Source of the DNA: CADEDV01 sp964412375
Lineage (GTDB): Bacteria; Bacteroidota; Bacteroidia; Chitinophagales; Chitinophagaceae
Direction: 5' to 3'
Length of the DNA: 64,000 bases
Assembly: GCA_964412375.1 (NCBI GenBank)
Contig: CAYPOD010000016.1
Coordinates: 6,813-70,812 of the forward strand
The notes under the pieces are model-generated. The model did no database searches. It saw nothing but the letters and a program-made list of their open reading frames with translations, and was not told where the DNA came from. The translations under genes and the position numbers were made by a program. This document shows positions 50,949 to 59,881 of this stretch, piece by piece. Numbering within the stretch: position 1 is the first letter of the stretch; each line of letters begins with the position of its first letter.

Positions 50949-52139
50949 AGGCTTTTGCAGTAAGGCAGCAAACATCGTATCCGCTTTTATATCATAGCCC
51001 TTCAGCACTTCCATCTTTTTCAATTGAAGAGGATAATTCTTACAGATGTGATCAATCACTTCTTCATTCTCCTTTTTGAACACAGAACAAGTTATATACA
51101 GCAGATGCCCACCGGGTTTTAAAGACGGTATTACATTGGCGACAATCTTTTTTTGCAGTGCTGCGTACTGCTGAATTTTCTGCTCCTTAAAAAAGAACAA
51201 TTGCTCCGGTGTCCGTCCCCAGGTGCCGCTGCCGCTGCAAGGTGCATCACAGATGATAAGATCAAAAGCAGAATAGTGAATGGTGAGTGGCGAATCAGCA
51301 GAAAGATCTGCTGCAAAGCTTTGATACCTTTTTATACCAGCCCCTGCAAATCTCTTTTTAAGATTGATAAGAATACTTTCCCTGACATCAGAAACAGTCA
51401 GTTCAATACCGGGATTCAAATCATAAGCCATGATAGACTTGCCTCCACTGGCAGCGCAGCAATCCCATACCGATATTCTTGATTTTTCCTGCCCGTCCGG
51501 CAGGCGGGTATTTCCGATTATAGGTTGCAGTAACTTTCCTGTCAGTTGTGAACTATAATCCTGCACTACAGCTTCCCTGTTCAATTCAATCACCATATCT
51601 ATCTTTGCCGCATTGGGCAATGCAAGACAACCCGGTTTTTTTTCAACAAAAGAAATACCTGCCTTCTCTAGTTTCTTTTTCACCAATTCTTCTTTCCCCG
51701 GCCGCAGTCGCAAAAAAAGATCAGGCTGTATAAAAAATGAATGACAAAACTCTTCGTGGTCTATCGTTTCACTTAGATCATCTTTCCAGGGAAATACATC
51801 AACAAGCAAAAACTGATTGTTTAAGATTGAATATTTGCTTTCAAATGGCTGTTTTACCTGCTCATTCCATTCCGGTTTTAATGCAGCCAGTAATTCATTT
51901 GGTTCTACAGAACAAAGAAACAACCCTGCCAATATCTTTTCTTCAATAGACAGTGTTGCCAATGATTTCCCCAAACGGAAATAACAATAACAAAGATGGC
52001 TGATCTGTTTGCGGTCTTTTGCACCAAATTTTTTATTGGCAGCAAAATATTTCTTCAGGAAAGCAGAAAATGGTTCTTCTCCTTTATTTTGACGCAGTAC
52101 TGAAACTGCTGAATTATGGTATGAATGGAAACGGCTCAC
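50943..52139 (-). CDS. RsmB/NOP-family rRNA (cytosine-C5) methyltransferase
   Basis: SAM-dependent m5C methyltransferase acting on rRNA. An N-terminal NusB-like helical region (HSAVSVLRQN-type, FLKKYFAANKKFGAKDR) precedes the Rossmann domain. The catalytic domain shows motif I WDCCAASGGKS, motif IV ICDAPCSGSGTWGRTPE and motif VI YITCSVFKKENEEV, whose two cysteines are the catalytic pair. I favour the GTG start at 52139 (SRFHSYHNSAV), which matches the usual beginning and gives 398 residues. An ATG 48 nt upstream is in frame but adds a Trp/Phe-rich prefix. It lies 15-63 nt after odhB on the same strand, so probably in one transcript. Confidence 0.88.
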   Translation of the reverse strand: MSRFHSYHNSAVSVLRQNKGEEPFSAFLKKYFAANKKFGAKDRKQISHLCYCYFRLGKSLATLSIEEKILAGLFLCSVEPNELLAALKPEWNEQVKQPFESKYSILNNQFLLVDVFPWKDDLSETIDHEEFCHSFFIQPDLFLRLRPGKEELVKKKLEKAGISFVEKKPGCLALPNAAKIDMVIELNREAVVQDYSSQLTGKLLQPIIGNTRLPDGQEKSRISVWDCCAASGGKSIMAYDLNPGIELTVSDVRESILINLKKRFAGAGIKRYQSFAADLSADSPLTIHYSAFDLIICDAPCSGSGTWGRTPEQLFFFKEQKIQQYAALQKKIVANVIPSLKPGGHLLYITCSVFKKENEEVIDHICKNYPLQLKKMEVLKGYDIKADTMFAALLQKPL

Positions 52140-52202
52140 CGAGCAAAGAAACAAAAAGCGGCTGTGACTCCACAACCACTTTTCCAATTCATTGAATAGC
52201 TA

Positions 52203-53447
52203 TTACACTTCCAGCAACGTCTTCACCGGGTCTTTACCCATCAGTAATTGCTCCGGGTTTTCCAGCAATTCCTTTACCCTAACCAGGAAACTCACTGACT
52301 CTCTTCCGTCAATAATGCGATGATCATAGCTCAATGCCAGGTACATCATCGGTTTGACGACCACCTGCCCGTTTATTGCCACAGGACGTTCCTGTATTTT
52401 ATGCATTCCCAATATAGCACTTTGCGGAATGTTGATGATCGGCGTACTCATAAGTGAACCAAACACTCCGCCATTGGTAATGGTGAAAGTGCCGCCGGTG
52501 AGTTCTTCAGCCGTCAGTTTACTGTCTCTAGCTTTTGCAGCCAACTCCATAACTTTCTTTTCAATATCCGCCATTCCCAGGCTTTCTACATTACGGATAA
52601 CCGGCACCGTCAATCCCCGCGGAGTGCTCACGGCTATGCTGATGTCAGCATAATCATGATACACTATATTATCGCCATCAATATACGCATTCACCGAAGG
52701 CCATTCAGCCAGCGCCACCGCACAGGCTTTGGCGAAAAAGCTCATAAAGCCCAGCCCTACACCATGTATTTCTTTAAACTTGTCTTTGTGTTTGTTCCTG
52801 ATCTCCATGATACTGCTCATGTCCGCTTCGTTGAAAGTGGTGAGCATGGCCGTTGTGTTTTTGGCTTCCACCAATCTTTTGGAAATCGTTTTCCTCAGGT
52901 TGCTCATTTTTTCCCGGCGGACATTTCGGCTAAACAATTCAGCTCCGTCAAAAGGTCTTTTGCCGGGGTTGGATAATGCCGCCAGCACATCATCTTTTAA
53001 AATTTTTCCCTGGTAGCCTGATGGAGTAACTGTTTTGGGATCCACTTTTTTATCAGCAATAATTGCAGAGGCAACCGGGGTGGCTTTTACAGCAGTTATT
53101 TCGGCGTTGGCGGCGGGAGCCGTTGATTTTGCCGCCGGTGCTTCCTCCTTCTTTACTTTCTTTTCTGTCTTTTTTTCTTCAGCAGGTTTGCCATTAGTTG
53201 CCGGTTTAGCAGCAGTATCATCAATACTGGCCAGCAAATCGCCAATCCTGATTGTATCGCCTTCCTGTACTGGTCCGAGTTTGATAACGCCGGCTTTTTC
53301 AGCATTCACTTCAAATGTTGCTTTTTCACTCTCCAGCTCTGCGATCACCTCATCTCTTTCCACATAATCCCCGTCTTTTTTATTCCATTTGAGCAACGTG
53401 ACTTCGCTGATGGACTCTCCTACTGTTGGTACTTTTATATCGATCAT
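52203..53447 (-). CDS. odhB: 2-oxoglutarate dehydrogenase E2 (dihydrolipoyl succinyltransferase)
   Basis: Transfers the succinyl group from lipoate to CoA in the TCA-cycle 2-oxoglutarate dehydrogenase complex. The 414-residue protein has one lipoyl domain (about 1-77) with the lipoylated Lys in ELESEKATFEV. An Ala/Lys/Pro linker leads to a peripheral subunit-binding domain (about 125-165, VASAIIADKKVDPKTV) and a catalytic domain ending in SYDHRIIDGRESVSF with the active-site His/Asp. It is 17 nt downstream of sucA and co-transcribed with it. The E3 component is elsewhere. Confidence 0.95.
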   Translation of the reverse strand: MIDIKVPTVGESISEVTLLKWNKKDGDYVERDEVIAELESEKATFEVNAEKAGVIKLGPVQEGDTIRIGDLLASIDDTAAKPATNGKPAEEKKTEKKVKKEEAPAAKSTAPAANAEITAVKATPVASAIIADKKVDPKTVTPSGYQGKILKDDVLAALSNPGKRPFDGAELFSRNVRREKMSNLRKTISKRLVEAKNTTAMLTTFNEADMSSIMEIRNKHKDKFKEIHGVGLGFMSFFAKACAVALAEWPSVNAYIDGDNIVYHDYADISIAVSTPRGLTVPVIRNVESLGMADIEKKVMELAAKARDSKLTAEELTGGTFTITNGGVFGSLMSTPIINIPQSAILGMHKIQERPVAINGQVVVKPMMYLALSYDHRIIDGRESVSFLVRVKELLENPEQLLMGKDPVKTLLEV

Positions 53448-53464
53448 ACAATCGTATTTCTAAG

Positions 53465-56221
53465 TTAAATTGAGAATGCTGTTTCGATGATCTCTGCCTG
53501 TTCCTGGTGGTGCACTTTGTTATAACCGGTGGCCGGGGAAGCAGAGGGCTGACGGCTGATAACACCATAATTAATCGTCTTCAGGTTCATGTGAAGGAAA
53601 GTGGCTGCTCCCATGTTCAAAGGTTCTTCCTGCACCCAAAACCAGGTAGCCCTGTTGTACTTGCTGTACAAAGCTTCCAGTTGCTTATAGGGCAGCGGAT
53701 ACAATTGCTCCAGCCGGATGATAGCCATATCTGTCCTGTTTTCCTTTTGACGGCGTTCTTCAAGATCAAAATAAATTTTACCGCTGCAAAAAAGAACTTT
53801 CGTCACTTTGCCTGCATCAGCATTGGTATCATCTATCACTTCTTTGAACCCGCCGTTTGTAAATTCCTCCACCCTGGAATAGCTGCCGGGATGGCGCAGG
53901 TTGGCCTTTGGTGAAAAATTGATCAATGGTTTCCTGAAAGGCCAGGCCAGTTGTCTTCGCATAGCATGAAAAAAGTTGGCAGCCGTAGTAATATTTGTCA
54001 CCACCATGTTCAATTCAGCACATTGCTGCAGAAATCTTTCCATTCTTGCACTGCTGTGCTCAGGTCCCTGTCCTTCATAGCCGTGCGGCAACAGCATCAC
54101 CAGCCCGTTCATCCGGTTCCATTTTTGCTCCCCGGCAGTAATGAACTGGTCAATCATGATCTGCCCCCCATTAACAAAATCACCAAACTGCGCTTCCCAC
54201 AACACCAGTGCATTGGGGTTGGCCAGCCCATAACCATACTCAAAGCCCATCACAGCATATTCACTCAAAAAAGAATTGAATATCCTGTATTTTCCTTTGG
54301 CGCCGGGAATGCGGCTCAGCCTGTTATATGGTTCGTCATTTGTTTCATCCCTCAGCACAGCATGCCGGTGGCTGAAAGTGCCACGGCAAACATCCTGTCC
54401 GCTCATCCGCACATCTTTTCCATCCAGTAAAATGCTGCCATAGGCGAGCAATTCACCTGATGCCCAGTCTAACTTTTCTTCTGTTTCAAACAAACGGATC
54501 TTGTCCTGGATGATCTTTTCCACTTTGCGCAATGGTTTGTAACCATCGGGCCATTTCATCATCGCAGCAAAGATGGTGTTGAAATCATCTCGGCTGATGG
54601 CTGTGACAGGAGATGTATCAAAATCCCCGGCTGTTGCCCTGCGCAAATTTCTCCACCAGATATCCGGTTGCTGGTAAGTGTAAGGCAGTGGCTTTTGTTT
54701 CACTTCATCCAGCCTGTCCTGCAGATCGGCCCAGAATTTCTTTTCCATCTCTTTGGCCAGTTCCTGTGCATCTTCTGTTCCGTTTTCCAGCAAATATTTT
54801 ATATACACTTCCCTCGGGTTGGGATGTTTATCAATCAATGCATACAACCGTGGTTGTGTGAATTTGGGATCATCACCTTCGTTGTGTCCATGTTTGCGAT
54901 AACAAACCATATCAATGAACACATCTGCATGAAACTCGCTGCGATAGCGGGCCGCAATTTCTGCACATTTCAGGACCGCTTCCGCATCATCGCCGTTTAC
55001 ATGCAGAACCGGCGCCTGTACCATTGCCGCCAGCGAAGTGCAGTAATCTGAACTGCGGGCATCATCAAAGTCAGTGGTGAACCCGATCTGGTTATTGATC
55101 ACAAAATGAATGGTGCCACCTGTGTAATAACCTTCGAGCTTGCTCATCTGCAGCACTTCGTAGACTATCCCCTGTCCTGCAATAGATGCATCACCATGGA
55201 TGAGCACCGGCAATACTTTTTCATACATGGCCTCATGCAAAATATTGGCGCTGCTGCGGGCAAAACCCACCACCACCGGATTCACTGCTTCAAGATGTGA
55301 TGGGTTGGGCATCAGCTTCAGCAATATTTCATCACCATCCGGTGTTTCTACCTGGCTGCCATAGCCCATGTGATATTTTACATCGCCACTACCCATGGTC
55401 TGGTCAAGTGATCCTGTTCCTTCAAATTCACTGAATATCTGCTCATAGGTTTTGCCCATGATATTGGCCAGCACATTCAATCTACCGCGGTGTGCCATCC
55501 CAATCACCACCTCCTTCACTCCTTCCTTTGCAGACTGGTTGATGATTGCATCCAGTGCGGGAATAGTATTTTCTCCTCCCTCCAGCGAAAATCTTTTTTG
55601 TCCAACGTATTTGGTGTGCAGGAATTTTTCAAACATCACTCCCTGGTTCAGTTTCTCCAGTACTCTTCTCTTTTTTTCCAACGGAACAGGATTGGTGAAA
55701 TTTCTTTCCATCTCCCTGGTGAGCCAGTCCACTTTTACCTGGTCGCTGATATATTTAAATTCTATTCCAACATTGGCTGCATAACATTTTTCTAAGTGAG
55801 TAAGAATATTCCGGAGTGTTGTGGTGCCAAGGCCGATGAGGTTGCCTGCAAAAAATTGTTTATCCATATCAGCCTCCGTGAAGCCAAAGAATGACAGGTC
55901 GAGATTGGCGCCCCTGTCTTTTCTTTCACGGATGGGGTTAGTGGTGGCCAGCAGGTGGCCTTTGTTGCGATAACCAAGAATAAGACGGTAGGCTCCCAAT
56001 TCTTTTTTCCATTCCACTCCATCCGCTGTTACTGTAGGGCTTTCTTTTGCAACCGGGCCATGCCCGTTTGTTGCGACAGCACCCGCAGCTATAGCAAAAT
56101 CAAACCCTTCGAAAAATTTTCTCATTTCCGGGTCAATGCTGCCGGGGTTATTTACAAAATCACGATAAAGGTTTTCAATGTATTCAGGATGCGACTGGGT
56201 GATATAGGAAAAATCCTTCAT
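53465..56221 (-). CDS. sucA: 2-oxoglutarate dehydrogenase E1 component
   Basis: Thiamine-diphosphate enzyme that decarboxylates 2-oxoglutarate and passes the succinyl group to E2. The 918-residue protein has normal length. Landmarks are an N-terminal helical E2-binding segment (ENLYRDFVNNPGSIDPEM), IGMAHRGRLNVLANIMGK, the TPP-binding GDASIAGQGIVYE...INNQIGFTT region, and HGYEGQGPEHSSARMERFL in the transketolase-like C-terminal half. It is the first gene of the sucA-odhB-(rsmB-like) operon. Confidence 0.96.
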   Translation of the reverse strand: MKDFSYITQSHPEYIENLYRDFVNNPGSIDPEMRKFFEGFDFAIAAGAVATNGHGPVAKESPTVTADGVEWKKELGAYRLILGYRNKGHLLATTNPIRERKDRGANLDLSFFGFTEADMDKQFFAGNLIGLGTTTLRNILTHLEKCYAANVGIEFKYISDQVKVDWLTREMERNFTNPVPLEKKRRVLEKLNQGVMFEKFLHTKYVGQKRFSLEGGENTIPALDAIINQSAKEGVKEVVIGMAHRGRLNVLANIMGKTYEQIFSEFEGTGSLDQTMGSGDVKYHMGYGSQVETPDGDEILLKLMPNPSHLEAVNPVVVGFARSSANILHEAMYEKVLPVLIHGDASIAGQGIVYEVLQMSKLEGYYTGGTIHFVINNQIGFTTDFDDARSSDYCTSLAAMVQAPVLHVNGDDAEAVLKCAEIAARYRSEFHADVFIDMVCYRKHGHNEGDDPKFTQPRLYALIDKHPNPREVYIKYLLENGTEDAQELAKEMEKKFWADLQDRLDEVKQKPLPYTYQQPDIWWRNLRRATAGDFDTSPVTAISRDDFNTIFAAMMKWPDGYKPLRKVEKIIQDKIRLFETEEKLDWASGELLAYGSILLDGKDVRMSGQDVCRGTFSHRHAVLRDETNDEPYNRLSRIPGAKGKYRIFNSFLSEYAVMGFEYGYGLANPNALVLWEAQFGDFVNGGQIMIDQFITAGEQKWNRMNGLVMLLPHGYEGQGPEHSSARMERFLQQCAELNMVVTNITTAANFFHAMRRQLAWPFRKPLINFSPKANLRHPGSYSRVEEFTNGGFKEVIDDTNADAGKVTKVLFCSGKIYFDLEERRQKENRTDMAIIRLEQLYPLPYKQLEALYSKYNRATWFWVQEEPLNMGAATFLHMNLKTINYGVISRQPSASPATGYNKVHHQEQAEIIETAFSI

Positions 56222-56387
56222 GAAAGGGGGAGGTTTGAGATTGCCAAATTTCGGGTCACAAATATCGCTGAAAAAACTGAAAATCCCCGTTCATTACGAA
56301 GGATTTAGAAACCAGCCGGTTCCCGGCAACATACGCTAAAAAGGGGGGCTGGCGCGGATAATAACACGGGAATTAAATGGCTGTAAA

Positions 56388-56419
56388 TTTGGTGGTTAAC
56401 AGCCCCGCCCTTACCTTTG
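56388..56419 (+). promoter_or_regulatory. Promoter for rpsT
   Basis: TTTG (56388-56391), a 20-nt spacer and TACCTTTG (56412-56419, followed by C) match the Bacteroidota promoter form. The first TTTG is itself the end of a TAAATTTG -7-like sequence at 56384, so a second start is possible. The leader would be about 30 nt and carry the 56422-56439 hairpin. Confidence 0.55.
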
Positions 56420-56421
56420 CC

Positions 56422-56439
56422 TCCCGATAAAAATCGGGA
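56422..56439. repeat. TCCCGA...TCGGGA palindrome, copy 2, in rpsT leader
   Basis: Perfect 7-bp arms TCCCGAT (56422-56428) and ATCGGGA (56433-56439) around AAAA, 15 nt before the rpsT ATG. It shares its core with the palindrome at 19667-19683. In the mRNA it would form a small hairpin near the 5' end. Confidence 0.5.
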
Positions 56440-56454
56440 TTAAAATTGATATAA

Positions 56455-56709
56455 ATGGCTAATCACAAGGCAACCAAGAAAGATATGCGTCAGGCTGCAA
56501 AACGCCGGGACAGGAACAGGTACTATGGCAAAACTACCCGTAATGCTATCCGTGACCTGAGAACAGCGAATGGTAAAGAAATGGGTGAGCAATTACCTGC
56601 TGTTGCCAGCATGATTGACAAATTAGCTAAACGTGGCGTTATCCATAAGAACAAAGCGGCAAACCTGAAGAGCAAACTGGCTAAAAAAGCAAACACTGCA
56701 GCAAAATAA
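56455..56709 (+). CDS. rpsT: 30S ribosomal protein S20
   Basis: Small-subunit ribosomal protein that binds 16S rRNA. The 84-residue basic, helical protein begins MANHKATKKDMRQAAKRRDR and ends in the Ala/Lys-rich tail KLAKKANTAAK, typical of S20. It has its own promoter and terminator. Confidence 0.96.
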   Translation: MANHKATKKDMRQAAKRRDRNRYYGKTTRNAIRDLRTANGKEMGEQLPAVASMIDKLAKRGVIHKNKAANLKSKLAKKANTAAK

Positions 56710-56730
56710 GCTGTAAGAATAAATTATCTG

Positions 56731-56765
56731 AAAGGCGTTCCATATAGGAATGCCTTTTTTATTTT
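56731..56765 (+). terminator. Rho-independent terminator of rpsT
   Basis: AAAGGCGTTCC (56731-56741) and GGAATGCCTTT (56747-56757) pair with one G-T wobble, followed by TTTTTTATTTTT. Confidence 0.88.
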
Positions 56766-56784
56766 TAAGCCATAATACTGACTC

Positions 56785-58509
56785 ATGAGAAAAATCCTGT
56801 TCGCTTTGACTATCCTTTGCTGCCAGTGTGTTGCGGCGCAAACTATTCTTACAAAATTTGAACAGTCAAAAGGGAAGCAAAGCCCCACATACTTTGAGAT
56901 CATTGACTGGTGGAAAAAGCTGGATACACAATCCGGCAAAGTGAAAATGCTCCCGATGGGAATGACCGATGCAGGTTATCCGCTGCACCTGGTAGTGGTT
57001 TCCAATAATGGTGATCATAATTTTGATAATATCCGGAAGAATAATAAAAGGGTCATCCTTATCAACAACGGCATTCATCCCGGTGAACCGGATGGGATAG
57101 ATGCCAGTATGCTGCTGGTGAGGGACATTGTAACGAACAAGTACAAGATACCTGATAACCTGGTGCTGGCTTTTATTCCTGTTTACAATATCGGCGGATG
57201 TCTTAACCGAAGTGCTTACTACAGGGTGAGCCAGGACGGGCCTGAAGAATTTGGATTCAGGGGTAACTCACAAAACCTTGACCTGAACCGTGATTTCATC
57301 AAATGTGATTCAAGGGATGCAAGAGCATTTACTGAAATATTTCACCTCACCGATCCGGATGTGTTTGTTGACAATCATGTAAGCAACGGCGCCGACTACC
57401 AGCATGTGATGACATTACTCACCACGCAAAACAGCAAACTGGGTGGTGTGTTGGGTGAATATATCAGCAAAACTTTTGAGCCCGGCATCTATGCATCGAT
57501 GAAGGAAAAAGGATATGACCTGATCCCTTATGTCAATTCATTTGGTGATACACCTGACAACGGATGGCCGGAATACTGGGACAGCCCCCGTTATGCCAGC
57601 GGCTATGCTGCACTGTGGCATACGTTTTCTTTCGTTCCTGAAACCCATATGCTGAAACCTTATGACCAGCGGGTGAAAGCTACTTACGAACTGATGAAAA
57701 GTTTTATTGAATTCACAGCAAAGAACAGTGAGCAAATAAAGAAACTGCGTAACCAAACAAAACAGGCTGTGAAAACCACCACCGAATTTCCACTTACCTG
57801 GTCATTGGATCGGTCTGTATTCAAAGAAGTGTTATACAAAGGATATGAAGCCGGCCGCAAACCCAGCGACATATCCGGTTTACCAAGATTGTATTATGAC
57901 CGCAACAAACCTTACGAAAAACAGGTAAAAATATTCAACCACTTCGTTCCAAAAACATTTATAAAAAAACCAAAAGCTTATATCATTCCGCAGGGTTGGT
58001 GGAAAGTGATCGACCTGCTGAAGCTGAATAAAGTGCAGATGACACAATTGAAAAAAGACAGCACCATCGAAGTTGAAGTATATAGAATTGATGATTACAA
58101 AACAGCTCCCCGGCAATACGAAATGCACCACCTGAACAGCGACGTGAAAACGACTGCATCACTGCAAAAGATACAATTCAAAAGAGGTGATTGGTATATC
58201 CCGATGAACCAGGTTGCAAACCGTTTTCTTATTGAAACATTGGAGCCGCATGGAGAAGACTCTTATTTTGCCTGGAATTATTTTGATGCCATCCTGAGCC
58301 AGAAAGAAGGATACTCTGCTTATGTGTTTGAAGATATAGCGGCTGATTACCTGAAAAAAAATCCTGGATTGAAGAAGCAGTTAGACGAAAGAAAAGTTAG
58401 CGACACTGCTTTTGCAAATAATGGAAGGGCGCAGTTGACATTTGTGTATCAAAATTCTCCCTGGTATGAACCGGCTCATATGCGCTACCCGGTGTTCAGG
58501 GTGTTGTAA
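56785..58509 (+). CDS. Secreted M14-family zinc carboxypeptidase
   Basis: The 574-residue exported peptidase has a signal peptide (LFALTILCCQCVAAQT). Its M14 domain has NNGIHPGEPDGIDASML (HxxE zinc ligands), NLDLNRDFIKCDSRDARAF, DNHVSNGADYQHVMTLL (third ligand) and PETHMLKPYDQRV with the probable catalytic glutamate. The C-terminal ~230 residues form an uncharacterised region (RGDWYIPMNQVANRFLIETL). It differs from the 853-residue M14 protein at 41464 in length and C-terminal domain. It converges with the MFS gene with a 4-nt gap. Confidence 0.88.
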   Translation: MRKILFALTILCCQCVAAQTILTKFEQSKGKQSPTYFEIIDWWKKLDTQSGKVKMLPMGMTDAGYPLHLVVVSNNGDHNFDNIRKNNKRVILINNGIHPGEPDGIDASMLLVRDIVTNKYKIPDNLVLAFIPVYNIGGCLNRSAYYRVSQDGPEEFGFRGNSQNLDLNRDFIKCDSRDARAFTEIFHLTDPDVFVDNHVSNGADYQHVMTLLTTQNSKLGGVLGEYISKTFEPGIYASMKEKGYDLIPYVNSFGDTPDNGWPEYWDSPRYASGYAALWHTFSFVPETHMLKPYDQRVKATYELMKSFIEFTAKNSEQIKKLRNQTKQAVKTTTEFPLTWSLDRSVFKEVLYKGYEAGRKPSDISGLPRLYYDRNKPYEKQVKIFNHFVPKTFIKKPKAYIIPQGWWKVIDLLKLNKVQMTQLKKDSTIEVEVYRIDDYKTAPRQYEMHHLNSDVKTTASLQKIQFKRGDWYIPMNQVANRFLIETLEPHGEDSYFAWNYFDAILSQKEGYSAYVFEDIAADYLKKNPGLKKQLDERKVSDTAFANNGRAQLTFVYQNSPWYEPAHMRYPVFRVL

Positions 58510-58513
58510 AAGA

Positions 58514-59764
58514 TCAGGCTGTTTCCTGTAGCAGTTCTTTTTCTGTTTCGACCTCTTCTTCGGTCTTATCAAGCCGTTTAAAAATATAACGGCCCAGTAC
58601 CAGGCTGCCGAGAAGGACAAGGATGCTGAGATATCCCACCCAGTTGTAATGCTGAATTTTTCCTGTTTTTTCTGTAATAACAATAGCGCCGGCGGATAGT
58701 GCTGCGATACCACTGCCTAATTGCTGCACACTGCCATTTACACTCATGAAACTGCCTCGTTGTTCTGCCTTCACCACTTCGCTGATCATAGCCTGGGCAG
58801 TGATAGCTCTGCCGGTGGCCACAATAAACCAGAATGCAAAAAAGGCAAGTACAACAGAAAAATGGACACCGGGCATAGCCGTAATGATCAATACCATCGG
58901 CAGCGATAATAATACTGACCATGAAAAAACAGGAAGTTTTCCCGTTTTATCGGAGAACTTTCCTAAATACAATGCCGCCACCATGGAGGCGCAGCCGCCG
59001 ACAAGATATATCATGGGGGTCAGGTCTTTGGAAAATCCTTTATTGAATTCAAGATAGGGATTGATGAAAGGAATGATCAGGAAATGCCCCATCATCAATA
59101 AACAGGAGAAGATAAGTGCAGCACGTTGCTCCGGCACTTTGCAAACCGTTATCAGCGCATCAAATAAATTAGCACCGTCTGCTTTTGGCCGGATATGCCC
59201 TGTCATAGACGGGATATGTTTTATGATAAGAGGAACAAACACCACCCCGAGAAAACCAATCAGTAAAAAAGGTATGTGCCAGTCGAATTTGAAAAGATTG
59301 GTGAGGTATAACGAAATAGGCACACCCAGTATGGATGCTGCTGCAAAAGCACTCATCACTGCTCCCATAGCTCTTCCCCTTCTTTCATACGTGAACAGAT
59401 CGGCAACAATAGAAAGAACCTGTGCCCCAATCACACCACCAAACAATCCAGCGAGTATTCTTGCTGCCAATAATAAACCATAAGTGGGTGCAATGCCACA
59501 GGCAAGTGTACCCAGCAAGAAACCAATGTATGCAAACAACAAAGATTTTTTCCTGTCAAAGCGGTCGATGAACATGGCAATAGCAAGCCCGGAAAAAAAT
59601 GCACTCACCGAATAGCTGGCCACCAGTATGCTGAATTTAAATGGCGTGATCTTCAGTGACGGGATCAGGTAGTTACCTAATGGCATCATGATCATAAAGT
59701 CAAGAATATGCGTAAAATTCAGCGCAGCCAGCAGGAATAATATGATCTTTTCGTTCCTTGTCAT
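58514..59764 (-). CDS. Major facilitator superfamily transporter
   Basis: The 416-residue inner-membrane transporter has 12 predicted hydrophobic segments and the MFS loop signature MFIDRFDRKKSLLFAYIG after TM2. GRAMGAVMSAFAAASILGVP and the mid-protein loop DALITVCKVPEQRA are also typical. Closest in feel to the arabinose/drug-efflux-like (AraJ/DHA1) group. The substrate is unknown, but the divergent sugar-oxidation genes suggest a sugar or sugar acid. It shares a 117-nt intergenic region with the Gfo/Idh gene. Confidence 0.87.
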   Translation of the reverse strand: MTRNEKIILFLLAALNFTHILDFMIMMPLGNYLIPSLKITPFKFSILVASYSVSAFFSGLAIAMFIDRFDRKKSLLFAYIGFLLGTLACGIAPTYGLLLAARILAGLFGGVIGAQVLSIVADLFTYERRGRAMGAVMSAFAAASILGVPISLYLTNLFKFDWHIPFLLIGFLGVVFVPLIIKHIPSMTGHIRPKADGANLFDALITVCKVPEQRAALIFSCLLMMGHFLIIPFINPYLEFNKGFSKDLTPMIYLVGGCASMVAALYLGKFSDKTGKLPVFSWSVLLSLPMVLIITAMPGVHFSVVLAFFAFWFIVATGRAITAQAMISEVVKAEQRGSFMSVNGSVQQLGSGIAALSAGAIVITEKTGKIQHYNWVGYLSILVLLGSLVLGRYIFKRLDKTEEEVETEKELLQETA

Positions 59765-59832
59765 AGATGGTGTGCAAAGGTCGGTAATAGTTCAGGGAAA
59801 TCAAAGCGATAAGGGCTTATTGCGGTTTTTTA

Positions 59833-59861
59833 TTGCCAATTGGCAGGTATAGCTATCTTTA
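59833..59861 (+). promoter_or_regulatory. Candidate promoter and palindrome in divergent region
   Basis: TTG (59833-59835), an 18-nt spacer and TATCTTTA (59854-59861) approximate the promoter consensus for the Gfo/Idh gene. TGCCAATTGGCA (59834-59845), a perfect 12-bp palindrome, overlaps the -33 side and could be an operator shared with the divergent MFS gene. Confidence 0.3.
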
Positions 59862-59881
59862 AGCTTATAAAATCAATATAC

